Shown here: piece after piece, positions 24,919 through 33,624 of the stretch
Layout of the letters: each line of letters starts with the position of its first letter
How positions within the stretch are numbered: position 1 is the stretch's first letter
Assembly: GCA_021811615.1 (NCBI GenBank)
Contig: JAJZNW010000093.1
Span: forward strand, 1 to 64,000
Length of the DNA: 64,000 bases
Direction of reading: 5' to 3'
DNA from: Bacteroidota bacterium
Lineage (GTDB): Bacteria > Bacteroidota > Ignavibacteria > Kryptoniales > JAKASW01
Program-made: the position numbers and the translations under genes
Notes under the pieces: generated by a model
Database searches by the model: none
The model's input: the letters and a program-made list of their open reading frames with translations, nothing else
Told to the model about the DNA's origin: nothing

Positions 24919-26052
24919 TTAGTTTAGCGACAGGACCGCCCTTTCGATTTCGCCAGGCGCAACCATTCTTCCGACGGAATTTACTCCAAGGATTTTCTTA
25001 TCCGGAAAAAAGCGTTCGATCTGTGTTCTGTAGAGTCCCATGATATTCTCTTCGACGACTACGACTTTATTTGCTTTCCCTGCCGCCTCTTTGATTTCCT
25101 TTTCAGGGATCGGGAAAAGCGTCTGTAAGTTGCCGAAGGAAACACGTTCGCCTTTTTCGCGGAGCTGAGCGACAGCTTCCATCGAAGTGCGGGCACTGAC
25201 ACCGTAACTGAAGATAATCGTATCCGCCCCGTCAACAACGTCGATGTCGAGCCGGGCGATCTCTTCCGATTTGGAAATCACCTTTTCCTGAAGGTGTCTG
25301 AGAACTTCGATGGTCTCTGGGGAATTCTTCTGTAGCCGCCCGCTCTTGTCGTGAGCCGAGCCGGTGACGGTCACTTTTTCTTTCCCGCCAATGGGGGCAA
25401 ACTCGGGTATCTCGCCGGGAAGTGAGAAGCGATAGTTGCCGAACGACTCGCCATTTCTCCGAAGAAACGTCTTCCGAACGACCGTACCCGGTTGTGGAAG
25501 CGCGGAATAGTCGATATTCTCGGATGTCATCGCTACTTCTTTGTCTGTCAGTAAGATCACGGGGGTGCGCAGTTGCTCGGCTACGTTGAAGGAGTGGATT
25601 GTAAGCGCGAAGGCTTCCAGGGGCGTGGACGGGGAGAAAACAGGGATTGTATATCCGCCGCCTATGGCGTTCCCCGCAAGAAGTACGTCTCCCTGCCCGC
25701 CCTGGGTAGCTCCACCTGTGGACGGGCCGAGCCGCTGGACGAGTGCGATTACCACCGGCGTTTCGGTCATCACCGCGTACTGGAGCGTTTCTATCATGAG
25801 TGAAAAACCGGGGCCGGAAGTTGCAGTCATCGCCTTGAAGCCGCGCTGAGACGCACCCACGCAGAAGGCTAACGCCGAAATCTCATCGGGGGCACCAATC
25901 GCCACGTCGCCGCGCTTAGGGAGTTCGTCTATCATGGACTTGTAAATGCCGGACGCGGGAGTGATGGGATAGCCTGCGAAGAACCTGCAGCCGGCAGCGA
26001 TTGCCCCCTCTGCGATCATCTGGTTTCCATTCTTTATCCTGAACTGCGGCAC
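24919..26052 (-). CDS. korA: 2-oxoacid:ferredoxin oxidoreductase subunit alpha (KorA-like)
   Basis: 377 residues starting at GTG 26052 with GGAGGAAAC upstream. The pyrimidine-binding domain has GNQMIAEGAIAAGCRFFAGY followed by PITPAS, then IGAPDEISALAFCVGASQRG and ATSGPGFSLMIETLQYAVM. RLGPSTGGATQGGQGDV matches the KorA signature of 2-oxoglutarate or related oxidoreductases. The C-terminal transketolase-like domain has FSYGVSARTSMEAVAQLREK and GRMVAPGEI. It lies 10 bases upstream of the beta-gamma fusion gene, so the complex probably has two polypeptides. Exact substrate is not determined by sequence. Confidence 0.87.
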   Translation of the reverse strand: MPQFRIKNGNQMIAEGAIAAGCRFFAGYPITPASGIYKSMIDELPKRGDVAIGAPDEISALAFCVGASQRGFKAMTATSGPGFSLMIETLQYAVMTETPVVIALVQRLGPSTGGATQGGQGDVLLAGNAIGGGYTIPVFSPSTPLEAFALTIHSFNVAEQLRTPVILLTDKEVAMTSENIDYSALPQPGTVVRKTFLRRNGESFGNYRFSLPGEIPEFAPIGGKEKVTVTGSAHDKSGRLQKNSPETIEVLRHLQEKVISKSEEIARLDIDVVDGADTIIFSYGVSARTSMEAVAQLREKGERVSFGNLQTLFPIPEKEIKEAAGKANKVVVVEENIMGLYRTQIERFFPDKKILGVNSVGRMVAPGEIERAVLSLN

Positions 26053-26101
26053 GTTTCCTCCGGCTGATTCAACTAAGATCTAATCTATTACACGGTACAA
26101 A

Positions 26102-27103
26102 TCACCTTCGCGCGCTTTGCTCTTTCTTCTTTGCGCTCCCGGTGCCACGGGCTCCTCGCGCGCGAGAAGATTTTCTTCCGCCCTTCATTTCGTCTCTCGC
26201 TGCATGACTGACTTGCATAGCCGGGACGATTTTGGAACATAATCTTGCCCACTCCTCGTCGACGTTTTTCTGAATGAGTCCTATCTTTTCATCGTCGAGA
26301 TGACGGAACCTTCCCTGCATTTTAATATAGTCGTGGACCGGGATTCCTTCCGGCTCTTTCGACAGGCGGTAGTCTGTTCCGTCGAATATCTCGATGAGCG
26401 GGAAGACTTTGCTTTCGATCGCCATGCGGGAGATCTTTATCGAATCTTCAGGTTCGAATTTCCATCCCGGAGGACATGGCGAGAATACATGTATGAATTT
26501 GAATCCGCGGATGTCTTTCGCCTTCCGGATTTTCGATATCATGTCGTCAGGATACGCCACGCTTGCGGTGGCGATGTAAGGTACCCTGTGAGCGGCAAGA
26601 ATTTCCACGATGTTCTTTTTCTTCTCCGCTTTCGGAGACTCGGTGGGAGTTGTAGTCGTCCAGGCACCGAATGGGGTTGCCGAACTTCTCTGGATACCGG
26701 TGTTCATGTACGCTTCATTGTCGTAGCATATGTAAACGATGTCCTCGTTCCTTTCCGCGGCACCCGACAGCGCCTGCAGGCCGATATCGAACGTGCCTCC
26801 GTCGCCGGCGAAGGCGAGGACCGTCGTTTCGTGGTCACCCTGCGCATCGAGGCCCGCCTTGACTCCGCAGGCAGTCGACGCTGCAGTTTCGAACGCCGTG
26901 TGGAAGACCGGGACTCCGGCTGCCGAATACGGCACCGGCCCGTCGATTACGGACCAGCAGCATGCCGGTATTACCGCCACCGTTTTCCTCCCGAGCGCTT
27001 TCAGGGCATACCTCATTGTCAGAGTTGCACCGCAACCCGGACACGCGAAGTGACCGGGAGCCAGTACCTCCTCCGGAGGCAGTTGGTATTTTATTTGTCC
27101 CAT
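26102..27103 (-). CDS. porB: Pyruvate (or 2-oxoisovalerate):ferredoxin oxidoreductase subunit beta
   Basis: 333 residues. FACPGCGATLTMRYALKALG supplies the first iron-sulfur Cys pair and TPP-domain start, followed by PACCWSVIDGP, FAGDGGTFDIGLQALSGAAE and YDNEAYMNTGIQRSS, the Mg-TPP motif. FIHVFSPCPPGWKF adds the later conserved Cys. The last 35 residues are an Arg/Lys/Ser/Gly-rich tail (RGARGTGSAKKKEQSARR) beyond the normal family end. It follows porA by 3 bases. Role: decarboxylation of pyruvate on TPP with electrons passed to ferredoxin. Confidence 0.9.
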   Translation of the reverse strand: MGQIKYQLPPEEVLAPGHFACPGCGATLTMRYALKALGRKTVAVIPACCWSVIDGPVPYSAAGVPVFHTAFETAASTACGVKAGLDAQGDHETTVLAFAGDGGTFDIGLQALSGAAERNEDIVYICYDNEAYMNTGIQRSSATPFGAWTTTTPTESPKAEKKKNIVEILAAHRVPYIATASVAYPDDMISKIRKAKDIRGFKFIHVFSPCPPGWKFEPEDSIKISRMAIESKVFPLIEIFDGTDYRLSKEPEGIPVHDYIKMQGRFRHLDDEKIGLIQKNVDEEWARLCSKIVPAMQVSHAARDEMKGGRKSSRARGARGTGSAKKKEQSARR

Positions 27104-27106
27104 CTC

Positions 27107-28393
27107 TTAGACTCCCTCCGAACTTTTCATTGCGGCACTGTTTTCAGGAAATGGCGGCTCGGGGCGATCGGCAGCGGCAGTTTTCAAACCGACCCAGACG
27201 GCCTCGCTCACCGGCTCCTCGCGGTTCAGCAGATATGAAAAGATTTCTTTTATTGTTTCGGGTGTTATGTCACGTCCGCCGAGTCCGGCGATGAATCCGA
27301 ACACCGCCGGCCTGTCCGGTGCGTTATACAGAACAGCCTTAGTTTCCTGGTAAATTATCCCTGTAGCGCCGAACGATACGCTGCGGTCCATGACGCCTAT
27401 TTTCCTTACACGTTTCGCAAGCTCCCTTATCTCGTCGACAGGGAACGGTCTGAACGCCCGGATCTTCATGAGTCCGACGGGGAATCCCATACTTCTCAAC
27501 TCGTCCACCGCGATCCTTGCGGTACTGACAGCCGTGGCCGAGGTGATCAGTACCGTCTCGGCATCTTCAGTCATATACTCTTCGACCAAACCACCGTAGG
27601 ATCGGCCGAACTTCGCGGCGAAGTCGCGGTCCACTTCCCTTATTACTCTTCTCGCATCCTCCATGGCCTGGTACAGCTTATAGCGCATCTCCATATACGC
27701 CTCCGGACCGATCAGTGCGCCGAACGCTCTCGGATCAGAGGCGTCGACCTTGAAGGGCGCTTTCCTTGGGGGAAGGAACTCATCCACAAGCTCCTGCTTA
27801 GGGAGTGCGACCGGTTCTGACGTATGGCTCAATACGAAAGCGTCAAGGTTGATCATTACCGGGAGAGACACCGTCTCGGCAATCCTGTACGCCTGAAGGA
27901 CCGTGTCGGTAACCTCCTGGTTGCTTTCCGCATAGAACTGGAGCCAGCCGGTGTCGCGCTGCGAGAGGCTGTCGTTGTGGTCGACGTAGATCGACCACGG
28001 AGGAGCCATCGCGCGGTTGACATTCACCATGACAATCGGCAGCCTGCTTCCGGCAGCCCAGTGAAGAAGTTCGTGCATGAGCGCGAGTCCCTGGGAGGAT
28101 GTGGCCGTAAAAGCGCGCGCGCCGCTGATGGAGGAGCCGATACAGCACGCCATTGCAGAATGTTCGGACTCGACCTTGATGAACTTCGCGTCGAGTTCGC
28201 CGTCGCTTACAATCTCGGAAAGTTTCTCCACCACGCTTGTCTGAGGCGTGATGGGATAGGCGGCAATCACCTGTACACGCGCGAGCTTCACCGCGTAGGA
28301 GGCCGCGTGAGTTCCTTCGATAACCACGACTTTTTCAATCGATGGATGCAGCAGGCCGGCGTTTCTCATACTCATTCCGTTCCTTCCCTTCAT
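27107..28393 (-). CDS. porA: Pyruvate (or 2-oxoisovalerate):ferredoxin oxidoreductase subunit alpha
   Basis: 428 residues from ATG 28393. This start has GGAGGAGGTG eight bases upstream and overlaps the previous stop as ATGA; a longer in-frame reading from 28462 is Gly/Arg-rich and part of the upstream gene. Motifs: VIAAYPITPQTSVVEKLSEI, VESEHSAMACCIGSSISGAR, TATSSQGLALMHELLHWAAG, VNVNRAMAPPWSIYVDHND and DTGWLQFYAESNQE, characteristic of the alpha subunit of the four-subunit POR/VOR type. The C-terminal domain II includes SATAVSTARIAVDELRSMG and VMDRSVSFGATG. It is in an operon ordered gamma, delta-like fusion, alpha, beta. Confidence 0.9.
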   Translation of the reverse strand: MKGRNGMSMRNAGLLHPSIEKVVVIEGTHAASYAVKLARVQVIAAYPITPQTSVVEKLSEIVSDGELDAKFIKVESEHSAMACCIGSSISGARAFTATSSQGLALMHELLHWAAGSRLPIVMVNVNRAMAPPWSIYVDHNDSLSQRDTGWLQFYAESNQEVTDTVLQAYRIAETVSLPVMINLDAFVLSHTSEPVALPKQELVDEFLPPRKAPFKVDASDPRAFGALIGPEAYMEMRYKLYQAMEDARRVIREVDRDFAAKFGRSYGGLVEEYMTEDAETVLITSATAVSTARIAVDELRSMGFPVGLMKIRAFRPFPVDEIRELAKRVRKIGVMDRSVSFGATGIIYQETKAVLYNAPDRPAVFGFIAGLGGRDITPETIKEIFSYLLNREEPVSEAVWVGLKTAAADRPEPPFPENSAAMKSSEGV

Positions 28394-30093
28394 GCCGTTT
28401 TCACCTCCTCCGCCGTTTCCCTCGCCCCTTCCGGAACGAGTTCCATCGCTCCTCGCGGGCACTCTTCCACACAGATCCCGCAGCCTTTACAGTGATCGTA
28501 GTCGATCACGTATTCGCCCGACTCATCCTTGCTGATCGCGACATCGGGACAGAAAGTCATGCAGACATCGCAGTGGAGGCAGGTACCGCAAGTGAAACAT
28601 CTTTCCGCCTCGGTAAGCGCCTGCTCTTCCGTAAGCGTTTTGTTGACTTCGGAAAACGTCGACTTACTTTTCTGAACGGTTTGCCTCGGGACTTCAACGC
28701 GATTCTCGTGCGGGAAATAGAAAGTATTGACTTCTTCCGGCGCGACAACATCGTGTGAAGCGCCGTTCGAACGTGAACGCCATCCTAGGAATTCATGTAT
28801 CGAGATGGCCGCTTCTTTGCCTGCCATGATTGCGTTTACCACGGTTCCGTTGGGGTTTGTGGCAGCGTCTCCGCCCGCGAATATCCCGGGGACTCCGGTC
28901 GTATAATCGTCGTCGACGAAAAGCCGTATCCCCTTCTTGAGGAACGAGTACGGAAGGAACGCCAGGTCAGGTTCTTCCCCGATGGCCGATATTATCGTAT
29001 CCGCCTTCAGTGAGAAGTTCGAACCTTTGACCGGGACGGGTCTTTTTCTGCCGCTTTCATCCGGCTCGCCGAGTTTCATCTTAACAAGTTCAATCCCCGA
29101 GACTTTACCTTTATTGCCCGATATTCCGACCGGAGCGACAAGGAATTGGAAGAGCACGCCTTCCTTTTCGGCCTCTTCGATTTCCTCCGGCACCGCGGGC
29201 ATTTCGGCCCGGGTCCGCCGATAAAGCACAGTCACACGCTTGCCGAGCCGCATGGCACTTCTTGCCGCATCTATGGCCGTATTGCCTCCCCCGACCACCA
29301 GGACATTTCGTCCGATCTTCGGCACCTTGCCCGTGTTCAGCTCCCGCAAGAAATCTATTCCGGAATAGACCCCCTTCAGCTCTTCGCCAGGAGTCTCCAT
29401 CTTTTTGCTGCGGGCAGCACCTACCGCGACGAACACTGCATCGTATCTCTCGAGCTCGCTCCAGGCCACGTTGCCGCCGATTCTCGAGTCGACCATTATT
29501 TCGACACCGAGGGTCTCAATATCTTTGATTTCCTTGTCGAGGATTTTCTTGGGAAGCCGATAATCAGGTATCCCATACCTTAACATGCCGCCCGGCTCAT
29601 GGTCCGACTCATAGATGACTGCACGGTAACCCATCCTCGAAAGCTGGTAAGCACATGAGAGGCCTGCCGGTCCCGAACCGATTACCGCCACCTTCTCGCT
29701 CTTCGGAGATTCGACCGCAGCGGGAAGTTTCTTGTTTTGCAGATTTCTGTCCGCCACGAACCGCTCGATATTGTGAATAGCGACGGCGCCGTCATACCCC
29801 GCGCGGTTGCATTGTCCCTCACAAGGATGGTAGCATACTCGCCCGGTGACGCCAGGGAGAGGATTGTCTTCGAGTATCTTGTACCATGCTTCCTCATACT
29901 TTTTCTGCCTGACGAGCTCGAAGTATGCAGGTATCTTTTCGCCGGCAGGGCATGTGACATGGCATGGAGAATTCTTGTCCCTGTAAACCGGTCTGACGTG
30001 GCGCCAGCTACCGGTTGGGATCATGCGAGTCGATTCGAGGGAGAAGGCCAGTGGTGGCATCTCTTCGACAGTTGCATAATTGTATTTGGTCAT
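28390..30093 (-). CDS. GltD-like FAD/NAD(P) oxidoreductase fused to a 2[4Fe-4S] ferredoxin domain (POR delta-position protein)
   Basis: 567 residues. Residues 30-120 carry a Cys-rich region (CHVTCPAGEKIPAYF, VCYHPCEGQCNRAGYDG) as in glutamate synthase small subunits. FAD site VIGSGPAGLSCAYQLSRMGY at about 134; NAD(P) site VVGGGNTAIDAARSAMRLGK at about 265, then VLYRRTRAEMPA and GIFAGGDAATNPNGTVVNAI. The C terminus holds a Cys group (CFTCGTCLHCDVCMTFCP) and CKGCGICVEECPRGA for iron-sulfur clusters. It occupies the place of the small PorD ferredoxin subunit, between gamma and alpha, so it probably passes electrons between POR and NAD(P)H or ferredoxin. The coupling is inference; the fusion is plain in the sequence. 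Confidence 0.88.
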   Translation of the reverse strand: MTKYNYATVEEMPPLAFSLESTRMIPTGSWRHVRPVYRDKNSPCHVTCPAGEKIPAYFELVRQKKYEEAWYKILEDNPLPGVTGRVCYHPCEGQCNRAGYDGAVAIHNIERFVADRNLQNKKLPAAVESPKSEKVAVIGSGPAGLSCAYQLSRMGYRAVIYESDHEPGGMLRYGIPDYRLPKKILDKEIKDIETLGVEIMVDSRIGGNVAWSELERYDAVFVAVGAARSKKMETPGEELKGVYSGIDFLRELNTGKVPKIGRNVLVVGGGNTAIDAARSAMRLGKRVTVLYRRTRAEMPAVPEEIEEAEKEGVLFQFLVAPVGISGNKGKVSGIELVKMKLGEPDESGRKRPVPVKGSNFSLKADTIISAIGEEPDLAFLPYSFLKKGIRLFVDDDYTTGVPGIFAGGDAATNPNGTVVNAIMAGKEAAISIHEFLGWRSRSNGASHDVVAPEEVNTFYFPHENRVEVPRQTVQKSKSTFSEVNKTLTEEQALTEAERCFTCGTCLHCDVCMTFCPDVAISKDESGEYVIDYDHCKGCGICVEECPRGAMELVPEGARETAEEVKTA

Positions 30094-30104
30094 AACAGCC
30101 GCCC

Positions 30105-30716
30105 TTATTTTACGGTTATAGTCCCACTCTCCTCCGCAGAAAATCGCCCGTGGTCCGAAAGATCGGCCGCAGGTTCCACGACTTCATAAGCCTCAAGGGC
30201 CGCAGCCGCATTCTCATTCTGCTTCATCGGGACTCCTTCTCTTATTGCCTCCAATATCGACTCTATGCCCACGAGTCCGGAGAATTTAGCGAAGGCTCCG
30301 AGGATAGCGGTGTTCACGATCGGAATGCTCCTGGTGCCGAGTCCGTGTCTGACTGCTATGCCCGCAGCATCCACCGAAGCAGACGGATAGTCGGCTGGAA
30401 ATGCGAAGGACTCGACACGACTCGAAGAATTCACGAGTATTGTCCCGCCCCTTTTGAGGCCCGAAAACACATTCGTGGATTTGATCAGAGTCGCATCGAG
30501 AACGATGAGATGGTCGGGCTCATAAATTGCGGTTCTCAACCGGATCGGCTTGTCGTCGGCCCGGGTGAACGCCAGAACCGGCGCGCCTCTTCTCTCGACT
30601 CCGAACGACGGAAAAGACTGGGCGAACTTCCCCTCTTTGAAAATTGCCGATGCAAGAATCTTCGCGGCTATAACCCCGCCCTGACCGCCTCTGCCATGCA
30701 TCCTGATTTCGATCAT
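30105..30716 (-). CDS. porG: Pyruvate:ferredoxin oxidoreductase subunit gamma
   Basis: 203 residues; ATG preceded by GGGAGGAGAACAAGG. The family signature is intact: IRMHGRGGQGGVIAAKILAS, then FAQSFPSFGVERRGAPVLAF, RADDKPIRLRT and DHLIVLDATL. NTAILGAFAKFSGLV is the usual late segment. It is the first gene of the leftward POR/KOR operon, so the promoter must lie in 30717-31186. Unlike the degenerate gamma domain fused in the KOR protein, the glycine loop here is complete. Confidence 0.92.
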   Translation of the reverse strand: MIEIRMHGRGGQGGVIAAKILASAIFKEGKFAQSFPSFGVERRGAPVLAFTRADDKPIRLRTAIYEPDHLIVLDATLIKSTNVFSGLKRGGTILVNSSSRVESFAFPADYPSASVDAAGIAVRHGLGTRSIPIVNTAILGAFAKFSGLVGIESILEAIREGVPMKQNENAAAALEAYEVVEPAADLSDHGRFSAEESGTITVK

Positions 30717-31186
30717 CCTTGTTCTCCTCCCGCATTGTGTGCCAAAGGCAAGTTTGTCCGCCGGTTTTGTCCGAAGGATCTCTTCGTGGGCCCGCCAGAC
30801 TTGTTTCGAACCGAAGGATTCACAAAGAAGTGCGTCAAATGCCGTGCCCGCAATTAACCGGCATTCCGCTCTGTTTCCGCGAATACGGTCGGAATTTTAC
30901 TCGTGCCATTGTGACAACTTGCCACACAATCTCCGGGATGTGGACATGCGGTTAGAACGAAGCATCCACAAAGGGAGCATTTTTTTTCAGATGACCTGCC
31001 GCGAAGCCCATGAATTTTTGCGGGGTTTTGACGAAATTGTTTACCAGGTGACCGTGGTCCGGCTTCACCACGATTAGAGTTTCCGAAGTTCGAGCCGGCG
31101 CGGCAATTCACTCTTGGCAGGATCGAAATTCCTTTGTCTTATATTCGAAGACCATATTTAATTCCATTAATGGATATCTCGCAGAA
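30717..31186. other. Divergent intergenic region before the POR operon
   Basis: 470 bases with no firm gene. A 40-codon frame with four Cys (TTG 30735 to TAA 30857) is discussed as a finding. A T8 run stands near 30981. No hairpin of terminator quality and no known riboswitch were seen. Promoters for porG (left) and the TatD fusion (right) should lie here. Confidence 0.35.
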
Positions 31187-32596
31187 ATGACTTACTTAGT
31201 CGACACACACGCTCACCTCAACCATGATAAGTTTGCGGACGTAGAAGCTGTTCTCAAAAGATCGTCGGATGCGGGGGTAGAATTCATTATCGTTCCCGGT
31301 TGGGACCTCGCCTCTAGTGAACGGGCAATCGGGCTTGCGGAAAGATTTGAGAGAGTCTATGCCGCCGTCGGGTTCCATCCTCATGATGCCTCCGCAGCCG
31401 ACGAAGCATCGCTCACCAGGATTGCAGATATGTCATCGCACCCGAAGGTGGTGGCGATAGGAGAAATAGGACTCGACTATCATTACAACCTTTCGCCGCC
31501 GGAGGTTCAGAAGAGAGTCTTCGAGATGCAGATCGAGATCGCAAAATCGGTTAGACTCCCCGTCTCGATACACAACCGCGAATCGGACGCCGACCTGATC
31601 GCAATACTCAGGCGGCAGGTGGAAGCGGGATGGATCCTCCCGAGAAGATTCGACTACCAGATCAACTTACAGCCAAGGGGAGTGCTTCACAGCTTCAACT
31701 CGACTTACGAGATCGCCTGCAAGGCAATAAAGCTCGGCTTCTACCTGGGGCTGAGCGGAATGGTGACTTTCGGGAAATCCGGTGAATCCGAGCTGCAGCG
31801 TGTAGTTCGGACGGTTGAGCCGGAACATTTTCTGGCGGAGACGGATTCGCCTTATCTCGCTCCCGCACCGCATCGCGGGAAGACAAACGAGCCTTCATTT
31901 GTCCCGAACATAATAGAGAAAGTTGCCGCTCTCCAGCAATTGTCGGCCGAAGACATCCGGCGTATCACTTCGTATAACGCGTACAAACTCTTCGGTGTCG
32001 GGGAGAAACCGCGTCCCAAGATAGCGTACCAGATAAGGAATTCCCTCTATCTCAACCTCACGCTGAGATGCGATGCCGACTGTATATTCTGCGACAGGAA
32101 AGGCGAGGCCATGGTGAAGGGACACAATCTTCACATCGACAGGGAGCCGGCGGCTGAGGAGCTGACCGCGGAAATCGGCGACCCGACGCGATTCAAGGAA
32201 ATAGTATTCTGCGGATACGGTGAACCGACGATCCGGCTCGACATCGTAAAGGAAGTCGCGCAGTATGTAAAGTCGAACGGCGGGACGACACGTCTCGACA
32301 CCGACGGTCATGGCAACGTGATAAATCATCGCGACATCCTGCCGGAGCTGGAGGGACTCATAGACTCGGTATCGATAAGTCTCAACTCTACCGATCCCGA
32401 CGAGTACAGGAAGCTCATGGGAACCCCGAACGGGAAGCAATGGGAATCGATGCTCGAGTTTGCGCGCGAAGCGAAGAATTTCGTTCCTAGAGTCTTCATG
32501 AGCGTCGTAGGTGTGGACGGTCTGGATGCCGACCTGGCGAAAGAATTCGTCGAACAGAAGTTCGGTGCCGAGTTCAGGTTCAGACCTCTCTTCTGA
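31187..32596 (+). CDS. TatD-family metal-dependent hydrolase fused to a radical SAM domain
   Basis: 469 residues. Residues 1-275 are TatD: DTHAHLNHDKF gives the HxH metal pair, then GFHPHDAS, VAIGEIGLDYHYNLSPPEVQ with the Glu, LPVSIHNRES and GVLHSFN with His ligands, and FLAETDSPYLAP with the Asp. An insertion relative to short TatD proteins lies at about 145-165. Residues 285-469 are a radical SAM domain with LTLRCDADCIFCDRKG (CX3CX2C for the 4Fe-4S cluster), EIVFCGYGEPTIR and LDTDGHGNVINH, ending at EFRFRPLF. TatD-associated radical SAM proteins are usually separate genes; here they are one chain. TatD members act as nucleases or deacylases; the joint reaction is unknown. menA follows after 6 bases. 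Confidence 0.9.
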   Translation: MTYLVDTHAHLNHDKFADVEAVLKRSSDAGVEFIIVPGWDLASSERAIGLAERFERVYAAVGFHPHDASAADEASLTRIADMSSHPKVVAIGEIGLDYHYNLSPPEVQKRVFEMQIEIAKSVRLPVSIHNRESDADLIAILRRQVEAGWILPRRFDYQINLQPRGVLHSFNSTYEIACKAIKLGFYLGLSGMVTFGKSGESELQRVVRTVEPEHFLAETDSPYLAPAPHRGKTNEPSFVPNIIEKVAALQQLSAEDIRRITSYNAYKLFGVGEKPRPKIAYQIRNSLYLNLTLRCDADCIFCDRKGEAMVKGHNLHIDREPAAEELTAEIGDPTRFKEIVFCGYGEPTIRLDIVKEVAQYVKSNGGTTRLDTDGHGNVINHRDILPELEGLIDSVSISLNSTDPDEYRKLMGTPNGKQWESMLEFAREAKNFVPRVFMSVVGVDGLDADLAKEFVEQKFGAEFRFRPLF

Positions 32597-32602
32597 TCGG
32601 TT

Positions 32603-33523
32603 ATGGTTATAGACAAGACTTCCGCTTCGAGCTGGCGAACCTGGTGGCGCCTGATGAGGCCACACACACTTACTGCGGCCATCATGCCGGTGCTGATAGG
32701 TACGGTCATGGCGTGGGCAGAGAGGTCGTTCCATTTCCTGCTCTTCCTTACAATGTTGCTCGCTTCGGTGTTGATCCAGGCGGCTGTCAACATGTTCAAC
32801 GAGTACTACGACTACAAACGAGGCCTCGATTCTGCCGACTCGGTCGGGATAGGCGGCGTTATCGTTCACAACGAAATGGAAGAGAATACCGTGCTCCGGA
32901 CGGCTGTCGCTTTCTTCGTTCTGTCGGTTATCCTCGGCGCTTACATTTGCTGGATGACGACATGGTGGATCGCGGTAATCGGCTCGATCGGGATGGGAGT
33001 AGGCTACTTCTATTCGGGCGGTAAATCGCCACTGGCTTATACTCCGTTCGGTGAGGTGGCGGCCGGAATATTCATGGGCCCGGTAATAGTGCTGATTGCG
33101 TACTTCATACAAAGGGATGCGTTAAACATATCCGCCGTTTTGCTTTCCATTCCAATATCGATACTCGTCGCGTCGATACTCCTGGCAAACAACATCAGGG
33201 ACTCCGAGGGCGATTTGCGAAAAGGGAGAAGAACGCTTGCCATCCTCTACGGGCACGAGAAAGCGATAACCTTGCTTGCCGTGATGTTCGCGGTGACCCT
33301 GGCATGGACGTTGGCGCTGGTGACGCTCGGAATTGTTACTCCATGGGTTTTAATTGTCGCTCTCACAATTCCGAAGGCTGTCAGCGCCATCAGGATGTTC
33401 AGGAAAGGTCTTAATGCCCGTGAGATGCTCCCCGCGATGAAGGCGGCGTCGGTACTTCACACACAATTCGGGCTTCTATTCTCAATCGGGATGATTCTCG
33501 GGAAAGTGCTTTCCGTCAGGTAA
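32603..33523 (+). CDS. menA: 1,4-dihydroxy-2-naphthoate polyprenyltransferase
   Basis: 306 residues, UbiA superfamily. It attaches the polyprenyl chain to dihydroxynaphthoate to form demethylmenaquinone in the cytoplasmic membrane. MRPHTLTAAIMPVLIGTVMA begins the first helix. The first Asp-rich motif is NMFNEYYDYKRGLDSADSVG (NxxxDxxxG type), and the second is NNIRDSEGDLRKGRRTLAI with NxxRDxxxD. About eight membrane helices are predicted. No other men genes are in the window. It is 6 bases after the TatD/radical SAM gene, so the two are probably co-transcribed. Confidence 0.9.
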   Translation: MVIDKTSASSWRTWWRLMRPHTLTAAIMPVLIGTVMAWAERSFHFLLFLTMLLASVLIQAAVNMFNEYYDYKRGLDSADSVGIGGVIVHNEMEENTVLRTAVAFFVLSVILGAYICWMTTWWIAVIGSIGMGVGYFYSGGKSPLAYTPFGEVAAGIFMGPVIVLIAYFIQRDALNISAVLLSIPISILVASILLANNIRDSEGDLRKGRRTLAILYGHEKAITLLAVMFAVTLAWTLALVTLGIVTPWVLIVALTIPKAVSAIRMFRKGLNAREMLPAMKAASVLHTQFGLLFSIGMILGKVLSVR

Positions 33524-33542
33524 CGGATCGCTCCGTCCTTTT
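33523..33542 (+). terminator. Short hairpin after menA
   Basis: ACGGA (33523-33527) pairs with TCCGT (33532-33536) over a TCGC loop, followed by CCTTTT. The stem is only 5 bp, so it is a weak candidate terminator. Confidence 0.35.
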
Positions 33543-33624
33543 ATCCTTCAAAGTTGAACACTAAGTTGTATTTTCAGGAGGATGGGGATAAATTCGAGAC
33601 AATCCTCAACGTGATGCAGATTAG

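Noticed and set aside
31895-33112. 405-codon minus-strand frame opposite the radical SAM domain and menA
   Set aside because: It spans the junction of two clear plus-strand genes and has His/Arg/Glu-rich shadow composition without motifs.
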